In this document: positions 45,791 through 54,239 of the stretch, one piece after another
How the letters are laid out: each line of letters begins with the position of its first letter
Position numbering within the stretch: position 1 is the first letter of the stretch
Source: an uncultured Aquimarina sp.
GTDB taxonomy: Bacteria > Bacteroidota > Bacteroidia > Flavobacteriales > Flavobacteriaceae
Direction of reading: 5' to 3'
Length of the DNA stretch: 64,000 nucleotides
NCBI GenBank assembly: GCA_947498595.1
Contig: CANMKX010000018.1
Coordinates: 23,342 to 87,341 of the forward strand
Notes under the pieces: model-generated
What the model saw: only the letters and a program-made list of their open reading frames with translations
The model's database searches: none
Told to the model about the DNA's origin: nothing
Translations under genes and position numbers: made by a program

Positions 45791-46128
45791 CAGGTTATAA
45801 CAGTTGTTATAATTCATTGGAGTTTTGTTTCGACCAATTCAAATGGAAGAATTATTTAATTCAGGTATATGAACGTTATGAAAATGAAAATAAAGGTAAT
45901 ATTTACAACAAACATATATTTTACGTTATTGATAATGTTGGTGAAATCATTTTAAGAGTTCAAACAGAATTCTCACCTATTTCCATTGAGTTAGGTGGTC
46001 CCAAATATTTATTATGTGCTAATAAAGGAACAAGACATTATAATCCAGGAATCGGTTTTAATGATGATTTTGAATATGAAGTTTTAAAATCAAATGCAAT
46101 CAAACTATTTGAAAAGTATATGAAATAA
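45775..46128 (+). CDS. Cassette gene 8: small protein, possibly truncated
   Basis: 117 codons open from a TTG inside the end of gene 7; a more natural start may be TTG at 45817 (LEFCFDQFKWKNYLIQVYER). Soluble, aromatic-rich, no signal peptide and no recognised family. At the gene 7/8 junction the sequence ATAACAGGTTATAACAGTTG offers no full spacer, so gene 8 may be a cassette that lost its upstream site by deletion. Confidence 0.4.
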   Translation: MLLQITGYNSCYNSLEFCFDQFKWKNYLIQVYERYENENKGNIYNKHIFYVIDNVGEIILRVQTEFSPISIELGGPKYLLCANKGTRHYNPGIGFNDDFEYEVLKSNAIKLFEKYMK

Positions 46129-46224
46129 AACTTCTTTTACGCTACTTGATTCTGATTACTAAACAAGTATAGTAAACTAATGAAAAAGGCGCTACAAAAA
46201 CCTTCATCAGTTACAATTTAAAAA

Positions 46225-46959
46225 ATGAAAAATATACTCACCCTTATTCTTACAATATTATTATTTGGTTGTCAAGAAAAAACAACTAAGAATAATGAAT
46301 TAATTATTGAATCAGAAAAAATCATTGATACTGCAAAGACTAAATCACAATTATCTGAATACAAAAACATAAAAAATAAAGAATCGCACAAATACTACTC
46401 TCTTAAAGATATTTCTAAAAAGGTAAACTCTGGTTGTTTAGTTATTGAAAAATTATACAATATAATATTGAATAATTCACCTTACGACAATTCTATTGAT
46501 AAAACAGAACTCCCTATATTATATGGTAGAGAAATAACTGACAGTGTCCAATTTGATAAAGCTCATGTTTTAAAACCTCTTTGTAGGGTTTATTCAAATA
46601 AAGACATTGATGTAATTGCTTTTACAGACGTTTATGACTATAAGAATGCTATTCATCTGTTTACATTTGATAAAATAACCTATTCTCCCTTATCAAGTTT
46701 TATTCTATACTCTTTTGGGGGTGACGCTAATGATTTTTGGAAAATAACTCCTAAACAAAAGGATTCACTTATATTTGAATTGACTAATGAGATCGGATTT
46801 GTAAATGACGTTGAAACAAGAGACACAATACACATCAAATCTAGGGATATTACATTAATAACAATCAATTCTTTAAACGGAAATTTATCTAAGAAAGTTT
46901 TAAGTAGTGATGTAGATTTAATTGAAACAAAAAAAGCCAACTTATTAAACATCAAATAA
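46225..46959 (+). CDS. Cassette gene 9: lipoprotein of unknown function
   Basis: 244 residues, lipobox LLFGC with Cys16. The mature protein is Lys/Asp-rich with a GGDANDFWKITPKQKDSLIF segment; no family named. Flanking boxes GTTACAATTT (46210-46219) and AAATAATTAAC (46954-46964, overlapping the stop codon) are largely complementary, which defines it as a complete cassette. Confidence 0.6.
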   Translation: MKNILTLILTILLFGCQEKTTKNNELIIESEKIIDTAKTKSQLSEYKNIKNKESHKYYSLKDISKKVNSGCLVIEKLYNIILNNSPYDNSIDKTELPILYGREITDSVQFDKAHVLKPLCRVYSNKDIDVIAFTDVYDYKNAIHLFTFDKITYSPLSSFILYSFGGDANDFWKITPKQKDSLIFELTNEIGFVNDVETRDTIHIKSRDITLITINSLNGNLSKKVLSSDVDLIETKKANLLNIK

Positions 46960-47156
46960 TTAACATGTTGATTCTAGAAAGTTATTGTTTTTATCAACAC
47001 TGCTAAATTATTTGACCTGTAGGTTAAAAATAAATAAGATAGCATACAATGATTTGATTCAGTAAAAATTTATCTCTCCCACTACTCTATTCCCTTTATA
47101 TTAAACATTATAGAATACTCCCTTTTTTCTAGAGAAAAAATATTTAAAAAATCTCA
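46954..47156 (+). repeat. Cassette spacer E8
   Basis: Starts with R'' AAATAATTAAC overlapping the stop of gene 9. TTCTAGAAAG near the left and TTTTTTCTAGAG near the right may pair. The R' box before gene 10 is not clear, so this site seems degraded. Confidence 0.35.
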
Positions 47157-47759
47157 TTGAAAAATAAAGCAATACTAATAGCTACAATCGTTTATTTTTT
47201 GTTAATCAACACAATTCAATTATGGGGGAATAAATTAGGTTTATTTGCTATTATAGGTTTTCTCTTTATGATAATTTATTTTTTCATTCTGCTACTGTTA
47301 TTAATTTATCAATTATCAAAATCATATATTGAAAAATTCAAAGAACAAAAAAGACTAATTTTAATAGCTTTAATTACTATCGTTTTGACAACTTCATTTT
47401 TGTATCCTCGTGGATTAATAAATTTTAATCAATTTGACAGTGAAGATTTATTTATTGCTCAAAAAGAAGGATCTGCTAATTGTATGATAACTTTAAAATT
47501 AAAAGCAAACAATAGATTCTTAGAGAGAAATGTTTGCTTTGGGATTACAGAAATAACAGGTAATTATAGAATTTCAGGCGATACAATACATTTTGAAAAT
47601 ATCTCTCTTGATAGGTATAAAAATGAATTCGACAAATATGCAATTATTCGACAAGAAAATACGATCAATAATTCTTTAGGAAATGTAACCAAATTTAAAA
47701 ATAAATTTGATACAATTGGAGTTACATTGCGGATTATAAAAAATGAATTAAATAAATAA
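47157..47759 (+). CDS. Cassette gene 10: membrane protein, TTG start
   Basis: 200 residues from TTG. Three N-terminal helices (AILIATIVYFLLINTIQLW, LFAIIGFLFMIIYFFILLLL, LILIALITIVLTTSFLY) and an exported beta-rich domain of about 100 residues. The soluble part (GNYRISGDTIHFENISLDRY) recalls lipocalin-like domains seen in other array proteins. No family named. Confidence 0.6.
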   Translation: MKNKAILIATIVYFLLINTIQLWGNKLGLFAIIGFLFMIIYFFILLLLLIYQLSKSYIEKFKEQKRLILIALITIVLTTSFLYPRGLINFNQFDSEDLFIAQKEGSANCMITLKLKANNRFLERNVCFGITEITGNYRISGDTIHFENISLDRYKNEFDKYAIIRQENTINNSLGNVTKFKNKFDTIGVTLRIIKNELNK

Positions 47760-47903
47760 AAATGACATACAGCTAATAGTTTAATCCCGCAGCTTTTATA
47801 TAGATCTCTTAAAAGAAACAAAAATACCTTTTAAGCTATTTGACATTGACTATATTTAGCTTTTATGAGCTAATAAACAAGGAGTTTTATGTAGGTTCAC
47901 CTT
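47760..47903 (+). repeat. Cassette spacer E9 (right arm)
   Basis: The common right arm in diverged form: CTTTTAAGCTATTTGACATTG, then ACTATATTTAGCTTTTATGA and GTAGGTTCAC-CTTAGCAAAC. Left arm short or lost. Confidence 0.5.
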
Positions 47904-47921
47904 AGCAAACATTTAATAATT

Positions 47922-48845
47922 ATGAATAAATTTTTATTGATTCCCTTAACCATTTTATCGTTTTTTAGTTGTAGAAATAATACTATCTCATACTTCGATC
48001 AAGAACTACCCTCAACAATTCCCACATTATTTGCCCCATCAATTGTCAATACTAACAATATCGAACTTAATGTAGTTTTTAATTACGATTACACAGAAAT
48101 GTTCTTTTCAAGAATCGTAGACAATAGTTTTGTTATCCATCATTCTGAATTAATTGATGGTAAATGGTCTAAAATTAAACCTATTAAAATGTATAACGAT
48201 GATGTGTTAGTTTCAGTTGCTTGTGACCCCACAGTTACCAAAGACGGAAAGACAATGTATTTTCTTGGTGTAGATCCTAATCTTTATCAAAATGATGTTA
48301 CTCGAGAAGAGCTTTATACTATACCTCCAGATATTTATAAGAGTAAAAAAGTGAATGGTAAATGGGAATCAGCCTCTAAAGTAGATTTTTCAATTTCAAC
48401 AAAACACTTAGAAACCTATCCAATTGTTACAACAGATGGAAGTTTATATTTTCGCTCAAATAGACCAACTGATGGAGGTGTAATGAATACATATCGTGCG
48501 CAATATTTAGGAAATGAAAAATTTGAAACTCCCATTATTATAAATGCGAAAACAGAAAAGAATGAATTGATAACTTATGTTTCACCTGATGAACGTTATG
48601 CAATAACTAATGGTCAAAATAAATTTCAAATAACGTTTAATAATAATGGTAAGTGGTCTAAACCAAAAGAAATACCATTAAACTACGAAAATAATTGGCG
48701 CTATTATTGCCCGTATATATCTCCCGATGGAAAATATTTTATCTTCTCTAGAAAATACAATAACCTTCTAAAAAAAGGATGGGCAGGTGTTGAAAAAGGT
48801 GAAGTATATTGGGTAAATGCTGATGTCATTTTCAATATAAAATAA
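47922..48845 (+). CDS. Cassette gene 11: PD40 (TolB-like propeller) lipoprotein
   Basis: 307 residues, lipobox ILSFFSC with Cys17. Repeated blade motifs such as DPTVTKDGKTMYFLG, YPIVTTDGSLYFRSNRP and CPYISPDGKYFIFSRK are the PD40/WD40-like repeats of TolB-type beta-propellers; about four blades can be seen. Likely a periplasmic or surface-attached binding protein. Downstream CCAATAACTAAGCATTC starts a type C arm. Confidence 0.75.
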   Translation: MNKFLLIPLTILSFFSCRNNTISYFDQELPSTIPTLFAPSIVNTNNIELNVVFNYDYTEMFFSRIVDNSFVIHHSELIDGKWSKIKPIKMYNDDVLVSVACDPTVTKDGKTMYFLGVDPNLYQNDVTREELYTIPPDIYKSKKVNGKWESASKVDFSISTKHLETYPIVTTDGSLYFRSNRPTDGGVMNTYRAQYLGNEKFETPIIINAKTEKNELITYVSPDERYAITNGQNKFQITFNNNGKWSKPKEIPLNYENNWRYYCPYISPDGKYFIFSRKYNNLLKKGWAGVEKGEVYWVNADVIFNIK

Positions 48846-48854
48846 AACTCCTAC

Positions 48855-48885
48855 CAATAACTAAGCATTCAATTGCAAACAAAAT
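48855..48885 (+). repeat. Cassette spacer E10 (left arm remnant)
   Basis: CCAATAACTAAGCATTCAATTG matches the start of spacers E2 and E18 (AATAACTAAGCATTCGG), but the rest of the site and the common right arm are missing before the next gene. Confidence 0.45.
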
Positions 48886-48894
48886 AGCATCTAA

Positions 48895-49116
48895 AGTACA
48901 ATAATAAAAAAATCACTACAAATTACTTATTATGATGTTGATAAAAATCTAAAAGCTTATTTCTTAATAGAAGAACCAAAATCTCTAGAAGATGAATATC
49001 TAATTACCCTATCTGTGCTCAGAAAAGCTTATAGATTCCCTTCTGGCTCATTATCTTTTATTAATTTAGTTCAAAGTCAACGCAACAAACCATACAAACA
49101 CATTGTAACAAATTAA
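48895..49116 (+). pseudogene. Remnant of an unidentified gene
   Basis: A 73-codon open stretch without an ATG near its beginning: TYYDVDKNLKAYFLIEEPKS, then LEDEYLITLSVLRKAY and SLSFINLVQSQ, ending TN and stop. It occupies the gap before map and looks like the end of a lost cassette gene. No family recognised. Confidence 0.4.
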
Positions 49117-49127
49117 AACAAAACAAA

Positions 49128-49892
49128 ATGTCGATAACAAAAGAATCAGAATTAATCGGAATGAAAAAAGTAAGTGAAGTTGTTGGTATTACACTAAAAT
49201 TGATGAAAGAATATGCGAAATTTGGCATGTCAACCAAAGAATTAGATGAATATGGCGGTAGAATTTTAAAAAGCTATGGTGCAAAATCAGCTCCATACGA
49301 AACTTATGACTTCCCTGGTTATACTTGCATAAGTGTAAATGAAGAAGCTGCTCATGGAATTCCATCTAAAAATAAAATACTGAAAGAAGGTGATTTAATA
49401 AATATTGATGTTTCAGCTGAATTGAATGGTTTTTGGTCTGATAATGGAAGTTCTTTTGTACTTGGAAAAGATATTCATAATCATCAACCTCTTGTAGATG
49501 CCTCTAAAAACATCTTAAATAAAGCTATCAATAATATCAAAGGAGGTGTCAAAATAGCAGATATAGGATACCTGATAGAAACTGAAGCAAAAAAATCTGA
49601 ATTGAAAGTAATTAAAAACTTAGCTGGACATGGAGTAGGCAGAAGTTTACATGAAAAACCTGAGAATATTTTAAATTATCGAGTTAAAACAAATCAAGAA
49701 AGATTTAGAAAAAATACAACTGTTGCAATTGAAACTTTCATCTCTACAAAATCAACTATTGCTGTTGAACTAAATGATGGATGGACTTTAGTCGGAAATA
49801 AAGGAGGTTATGTAACTCAACATGAGCAGACAATATTAATTACAGATAAAAACCCTATTATTTTGACAGAAGCAAATGGAATGTGGAACTGA
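49128..49892 (+). CDS. map: Cassette gene 12: type I methionine aminopeptidase
   Basis: 254 residues, full single-domain Map length. The five metal ligands are all there: Asp in INIDVSAELNG, Asp in WSDNGSS, His in LAGHGVGRSLH, Glu in VAIETF, and Glu in QHEQTILI. Removes N-terminal Met from nascent proteins. A flavobacterial genome normally has a map gene in its ribosomal-protein cluster, so this looks like an accessory copy, notably divergent around the YDFPGYTCISVNEEAAHGIP segment (here in pieces). Being in the array suggests horizontal gain. Confidence 0.9.
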   Translation: MSITKESELIGMKKVSEVVGITLKLMKEYAKFGMSTKELDEYGGRILKSYGAKSAPYETYDFPGYTCISVNEEAAHGIPSKNKILKEGDLINIDVSAELNGFWSDNGSSFVLGKDIHNHQPLVDASKNILNKAINNIKGGVKIADIGYLIETEAKKSELKVIKNLAGHGVGRSLHEKPENILNYRVKTNQERFRKNTTVAIETFISTKSTIAVELNDGWTLVGNKGGYVTQHEQTILITDKNPIILTEANGMWN

Positions 49893-49977
49893 ATTGAATA
49901 CGATATAGTTTATAAAATATTAGTAAAGAGAAATGGAAAAAAGATTAAAAGAATCTGAAATAGAAAATTTCTCATTG

Positions 49978-50103
49978 TATGAAATTCACGTAGCACCTTT
50001 TTTCTTCAAATTTTCTGTTAAAGGAAAGTATACTAAACAGGAGTTCTTAAGAAAAGTAAATGAAGTTTTTTTACCCGTTACGTTTCATACACAAGATCAA
50101 TAG
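49978..50103 (+). pseudogene. Short fragment before gene 13
   Basis: 41 codons (MEIHVAPFFFKFSVKGKYTK, then QEFLRKVNEVFLPVTFH), directly upstream of the next lipoprotein. A different reading frame from 49932 also opens for a few codons, so a frameshift may have broken a small gene. Low confidence. Confidence 0.3.
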
Positions 50104-50116
50104 CAAACATTTGAAA

Positions 50117-50854
50117 ATGAAAAAAACAACAATAACCTTGATTCTCATTCTGACACTTTTCAGTTGTCGAAAAAATATTGAAAGGTCTGATATTGTGAAT
50201 ACACTAAGAGGAAATACCTTTGTTATGACCTCCATTGGAGAGAAAGACACTTTGACTATCGATTTTAAGGACTCAACCTATACCATTTTTGAATATCGTG
50301 ATAAGAATTTACCTTGGCGAATTTCATCTTTTGAAAATAATGACTTATTGATTTTTGACAGAAGAGTTATTGCAATCAAGCAGATTGACAAAAATATATT
50401 AAAAGGACTTTTGATTTCCGAAAAAGACTATGAAATAACTTTTGAGAAAAGTAAAATTCAATGGAATAAAGAATTCCTAAATGGAATTTGGATTGAAGAA
50501 AAAAATTACAATTTGTTATCTAATGATAGTATCGTAAAACCACCACTACCCTCGCCTCCATCAAGAATGTCTGAAAATGATTTTCAGTATCCTCCTTTTT
50601 ATGAAATTAAAGATGATACTATTTCTGCGTCATATTTTTATCAAGTTTCCAAATCTAAAATTGACATAAGTAATTCAACAGAGTTTCTAACTCTGGAATT
50701 GCGAAGTGATTTAGATAAGGTTGAAAAACGATGGAGAATTAAAAAATTAACCGACACTATAATGGTTATTGATAGAATTATAGAAATGAAAAACAAAAAA
50801 TTTAATTTTTTAATGACAACTGAAGAAAATATAAAATTGATTAAAAAACGTTAA
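50117..50854 (+). CDS. Cassette gene 13: lipoprotein
   Basis: 245 residues from the ATG at 50117; the same frame opens earlier at 50060, but the signal peptide (MKKTTITLILILTLFSC, lipid Cys17) starts here. The mature protein appears to be two small lipocalin-like halves (WRISSFENNDLLIFDRRVIA; WRIKKLTDTIMVIDRI). No family named. Preceding bases ATAGCAAACATTTGAAAATG resemble those before gene 11. Confidence 0.6.
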   Translation: MKKTTITLILILTLFSCRKNIERSDIVNTLRGNTFVMTSIGEKDTLTIDFKDSTYTIFEYRDKNLPWRISSFENNDLLIFDRRVIAIKQIDKNILKGLLISEKDYEITFEKSKIQWNKEFLNGIWIEEKNYNLLSNDSIVKPPLPSPPSRMSENDFQYPPFYEIKDDTISASYFYQVSKSKIDISNSTEFLTLELRSDLDKVEKRWRIKKLTDTIMVIDRIIEMKNKKFNFLMTTEENIKLIKKR

Positions 50855-50869
50855 CTAATAACGGATATA

Positions 50870-51046
50870 ATTCATAGTAATTTTCAACATCATACGAATC
50901 ATGCTCGAGATATTCAAAAGGAATACTTAGTTATTAACTCTAAACAAGGCAAAAAAGAAATCTTTATAAATAATTTAGATATAACAACATTAAAACTGGA
51001 ATATTTCATTAAAATATATCGCAATAGATATAATAACAAATCTTAA
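50870..51046 (+). pseudogene. Remnant of an unidentified gene
   Basis: 58 open codons without a start: QKEYLVINSKQGKKEIFINN, LDITTLKLEYFIKIYRNRY, stop. The gap 50855-51347 holds this fragment only; the remaining 300 bp to gene 14 show no ORF, no common arm and no clear box. Confidence 0.35.
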
Positions 51047-51347
51047 AGAAAAAAATTAGGGGTTAACATTTTAAATACTGAAGATAAAAGCAAAATAGTA
51101 TTATTGATCTTTATTCTAAACGTAGAATTAAGGCTTATCCTATGTTTTATACATAAAACTTTTTAAACACATTTTGAGAAAAAACCTAGACTACATGTCG
51201 ATATTTGTGGTTTATTTCTCGGTCGTTCTGAAATAAATATGAAATAGAAATGAATATAAAATAAAAAAACATTAGCAATTAATATTGTTCATTTTGTATT
51301 CTTTAACATGTAAAAGTTCCACACAAAAATCGTTCTATTAATTTTAA

Positions 51348-51941
51348 ATGAAGAAAATCTTAAAAAAAATAACATTTGGATTGCTAGGAATTTACATTTT
51401 GTTATCGTTATTCGTCCAATTTCTAAAAAGTGACTTAAACAATAGCTTCAGTCAGTCCGACATAAAGTCTATTCATGAAGAAATAAAATCAGCGAAAAAA
51501 CTGCCAGAGCAATTTGTAAAAGCTTATAATAACATAGAATCAATAACAAACACGTCAGGAATTCTATATGACCGGACACTTAAAAATTATAACAGAGATT
51601 GTCCTTGCCTTAATGTTGCTAGTCTTAGATCTGATTTAATTATGAATAACAATCGAATTTCAGGAAATAGGTATGTACTTGCATGGAAACTTGAAAAAGA
51701 AGCAACTCAACTACAATGTCTAAACTACCTAGCAGCCCAATTTGATTTTCTTTACAACAATATTGGGATTGAAGAAGCATCACAATTTTATTTTAATACT
51801 AACACTAATTCATTAACTAAAAAACAAATGAAAACTTTTATCTTAATGCTTAGAAATCCCTCTATAAACAATCCAAAAAGAAATCCTGAAAGAATTGAAC
51901 AAGAGTTAACAAAGCTAAGTACAACAAAGAAAGTATCATAA
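51348..51941 (+). CDS. Cassette gene 14: GT51-like (transglycosylase) C-terminal half without catalytic motif
   Basis: 197 residues with one N-terminal membrane helix (GLLGIYILLSLFVQFL). Residues about 110-185 follow the second half of the GT51 peptidoglycan glycosyltransferase domain: LEKEATQLQCLNYLAAQFDF, NNIGIEEASQFYF, LTKKQMKTFILMLRNPSINN and NPKRNPERIEQEL. The first half with the catalytic Glu (EDxxFxxHxG) is replaced by DRTLKNYNRDCPC and cannot be recognised. It may be a lectin-like or regulatory remnant of a class A PBP, not an active transglycosylase. This is a family I believe recurs in Bacteroidota. Confidence 0.6.
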   Translation: MKKILKKITFGLLGIYILLSLFVQFLKSDLNNSFSQSDIKSIHEEIKSAKKLPEQFVKAYNNIESITNTSGILYDRTLKNYNRDCPCLNVASLRSDLIMNNNRISGNRYVLAWKLEKEATQLQCLNYLAAQFDFLYNNIGIEEASQFYFNTNTNSLTKKQMKTFILMLRNPSINNPKRNPERIEQELTKLSTTKKVS

Positions 51942-52138
51942 ATTTGAAAAAGATGTAATCACCTAAGATCACATGAAAGCTCAAACATAAAAGACTAATT
52001 GAAACACAGAACTTTTCAGCCATGTTTTATTCTTAAAATATCTAACCATAATGAAAATCACTATAACTAATCAAAAAGTACAGTTCATGTATTATAGATT
52101 TTAAATTTGATAATAGTTAGTTAATTTTAAAAAAAACA

Positions 52139-53051
52139 ATGAACAAACAAATAATTTACATAATAGTACTTTTCTCTTTTCAAACTTTAGTTGGTAAAAA
52201 CAAAGAATTTTATCTTGAAAAACCATCAGAATCAATTAACTACTGTAGTAAATTGAAAAAAGTCAAATCACTTGAAGGAACTTTTGTTAAAATTTGGCAT
52301 AATGAAGGGATTTATAATACATTAAATGGCCAAATAATGAAATTAAAACAAAAGCTGGAAAAAAATATTGGAAAGAATTTGAACCGCAAATTGGAGATAT
52401 TGGCGAGATAGTGTTCATTACAAAGTCAAAATACAAGGAGATAATTTATATTCTAAAAATTAAAGGTTATTACGTTCCAATAAAGTGTTCTTATATAGTG
52501 AGCACAAAAAGTTTAGATGTAAATGAGGCTGATCAAAAAAGATGGGATGAGATACATGCTTACGGAAATGGAGATTGTAATTTTAAAAAATTTGGAATTA
52601 ATGAAACTTGGAATCGAGCAGGAATAGCAGAAATAGATAAAATATCAGAATCATTTGCTTGTAAATTAAAAACCAAAGGAATTGATACTTTAATGTTGGT
52701 CAAAAGAATTTCAGATAATAATTCTTCACCTTATGAAAAACAATATGTTTTATGGAAAGAAAAAGAACAAGGATTTATTAAGATTTTTGGATATAACAAG
52801 AAATACAAACCAACCGAAACCAAAACTAAAAAATTAATTGGAATGATTTAATAGACTTTTATAAACAGAAAAATGTCTTTTTGGAGAAAACCAGACCTGA
52901 ATCAATAATTAGTCATTCTACAAACTTAATTGTTCAATTTTATAATGGAACTGAGTATTATTCCTTCGGAATGCAACTTGTTTGTAAAGAAGAAGATGAA
53001 AAGTTAATAAATGTTCAATTCATAAGACTGATTGACAATAAACTGAAATAA
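52139..53051 (+). pseudogene. Cassette gene 15: exported protein gene broken by two frameshifts
   Basis: Starts MNKQIIYIIVLFSFQTLVGK (signal peptide). The frame shifts near 52330-52345: IYNTLNGQ should continue IKTKAGKKYWKEFEPQIGDI and GEIVFITKSKYKEIIYILK, which is open to KKLIGMI at 52851. A second shift near 52830-52850 continues WNDLIDFYKQKNVFLEK and QFYNGTEYYSFGMQLVCKE to the stop at 53051. The three pieces are all coding in character, so one gene has decayed recently, or the sequence has errors. No family recognised. Confidence 0.65.
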
Positions 53052-53210
53052 AAACGCCACACAACAAAGAACTAAAGTTAAAATTTCATCAATTTTTAAT
53101 TAAAGTACTCCTGTAATTATTATCATAGAATTATGCATTATAAAAGTGATATGAAGTAGATAATAATTTGAGTTTATGGTTAAATATTTAAAAGATATAA
53201 GATTAACAAA

Positions 53211-53500
53211 AACACTAATCAACAACTAACTGTTCAGTCTGCACACTAGACAAAATCTAAATACAGTGTTGATTAAATTATACCTATTCTTATAGATTTA
53301 ATTTAATCATATAGCATTCGAATACTATACGTTTAAATTATTTACCCAAATACTAAGGAACCTTTGTAAACTATTGATTTTATTAAATTCATTAAAAAGA
53401 ACTAGTAAATAATTTCAAAACACTAATTAATTTAATTACTTTTAATAAAAGAAAAATATAAGAGATATATAGTTACCATGGTAACTATATATTCATGTTG
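53211..53500 (+). repeat. Cassette spacer E11 with palindrome
   Basis: Left arm CAACTAACTGTTCAGTCTGC, with ACTAGACAAAATCTAAATAC and AGTGTTGA, is a diverged type C arm (compare GCAGTATCTGAATGCAGTGTTGA in others). Next to the right edge is a 28-bp perfect palindrome (53465-53492, centre CCATGG, half ATATATAGTTACC), then R' GTTGTGCATA (53497-53506). The common right arm is absent. The stretch 53052-53210 has nothing recognisable. Confidence 0.5.
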
Positions 53501-53609
53501 TGCATAATTGTAAAAAAATAATAGTTAACTAACTCAAAAGAATGGTTTACTCATTCTTATTTATATAATTGACTTAATAAACTTAGTTTCGATTAAACTA
53601 ATTCAATCG

Positions 53610-54230
53610 ATGAAAAACATAATATTATTTTTGATCCCATTATTAAGTCTTAATTTATATTCTCAAAATCTTTCCGAAATTAATTCTGACCTTAATTTAA
53701 CTGACTCTCTAACTTACGAAACTGAGGTTAGAATTTATCAAGGTGGCGGAATAACTAATTACTCTTCTCTTTTTAGAATGTTTAAGGATAAATCTAAGAA
53801 ATGGATAGCGGAATTTCACGAGCATTACGCAAAAGTTGATGGACAAGTAGAGCTGCGAACTGAAAAGCAAACTCTAAAATCGAAAAGTGATTTGGAATTC
53901 GTTTTTCAAAACTTCGTTCGAAGTCATATTTTGGATTTACCTAATGAGAGTGAAATCAATTGGAAATTAGTCCCTCGTGGAAATATTGAAAAGATTGAAA
54001 GAAATTTTCGAGGTAAAAAAATAGAAGAATATGATTTTTCCAATAATAAAATAGCAATTCTTGATGGAGAAGGTTTTAAAATTAAGGTAAAAGGTTGGGA
54101 TAGGAACAATGAATTTGAGTATTCAAATCCTGAAGGTTATTTAAAACACTATCCCGAAATTGATGAATTGATTTACATGTGTGAGATACTAAATATTCTC
54201 AGAGAGGAATTTGGAATTTGGAAAAAATAA
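53610..54230 (+). CDS. Cassette gene 16: exported protein of unknown function
   Basis: 206 residues, signal peptide to about 18 (LNLYSQ). Contains EVRIYQGGGITNYSSLFRMF and KIAILDGEGFKIKVKGWDR; no family named. Upstream box GTTGTGCATA at 53497 and downstream box TATGCACA (54232-54239) are exact complements once the group II intron after 54239 is removed, giving TATGCACAAC. The gene starts about 110 bp after its upstream box. Confidence 0.6.
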   Translation: MKNIILFLIPLLSLNLYSQNLSEINSDLNLTDSLTYETEVRIYQGGGITNYSSLFRMFKDKSKKWIAEFHEHYAKVDGQVELRTEKQTLKSKSDLEFVFQNFVRSHILDLPNESEINWKLVPRGNIEKIERNFRGKKIEEYDFSNNKIAILDGEGFKIKVKGWDRNNEFEYSNPEGYLKHYPEIDELIYMCEILNILREEFGIWKK

Positions 54231-54239
54231 CTATGCACA

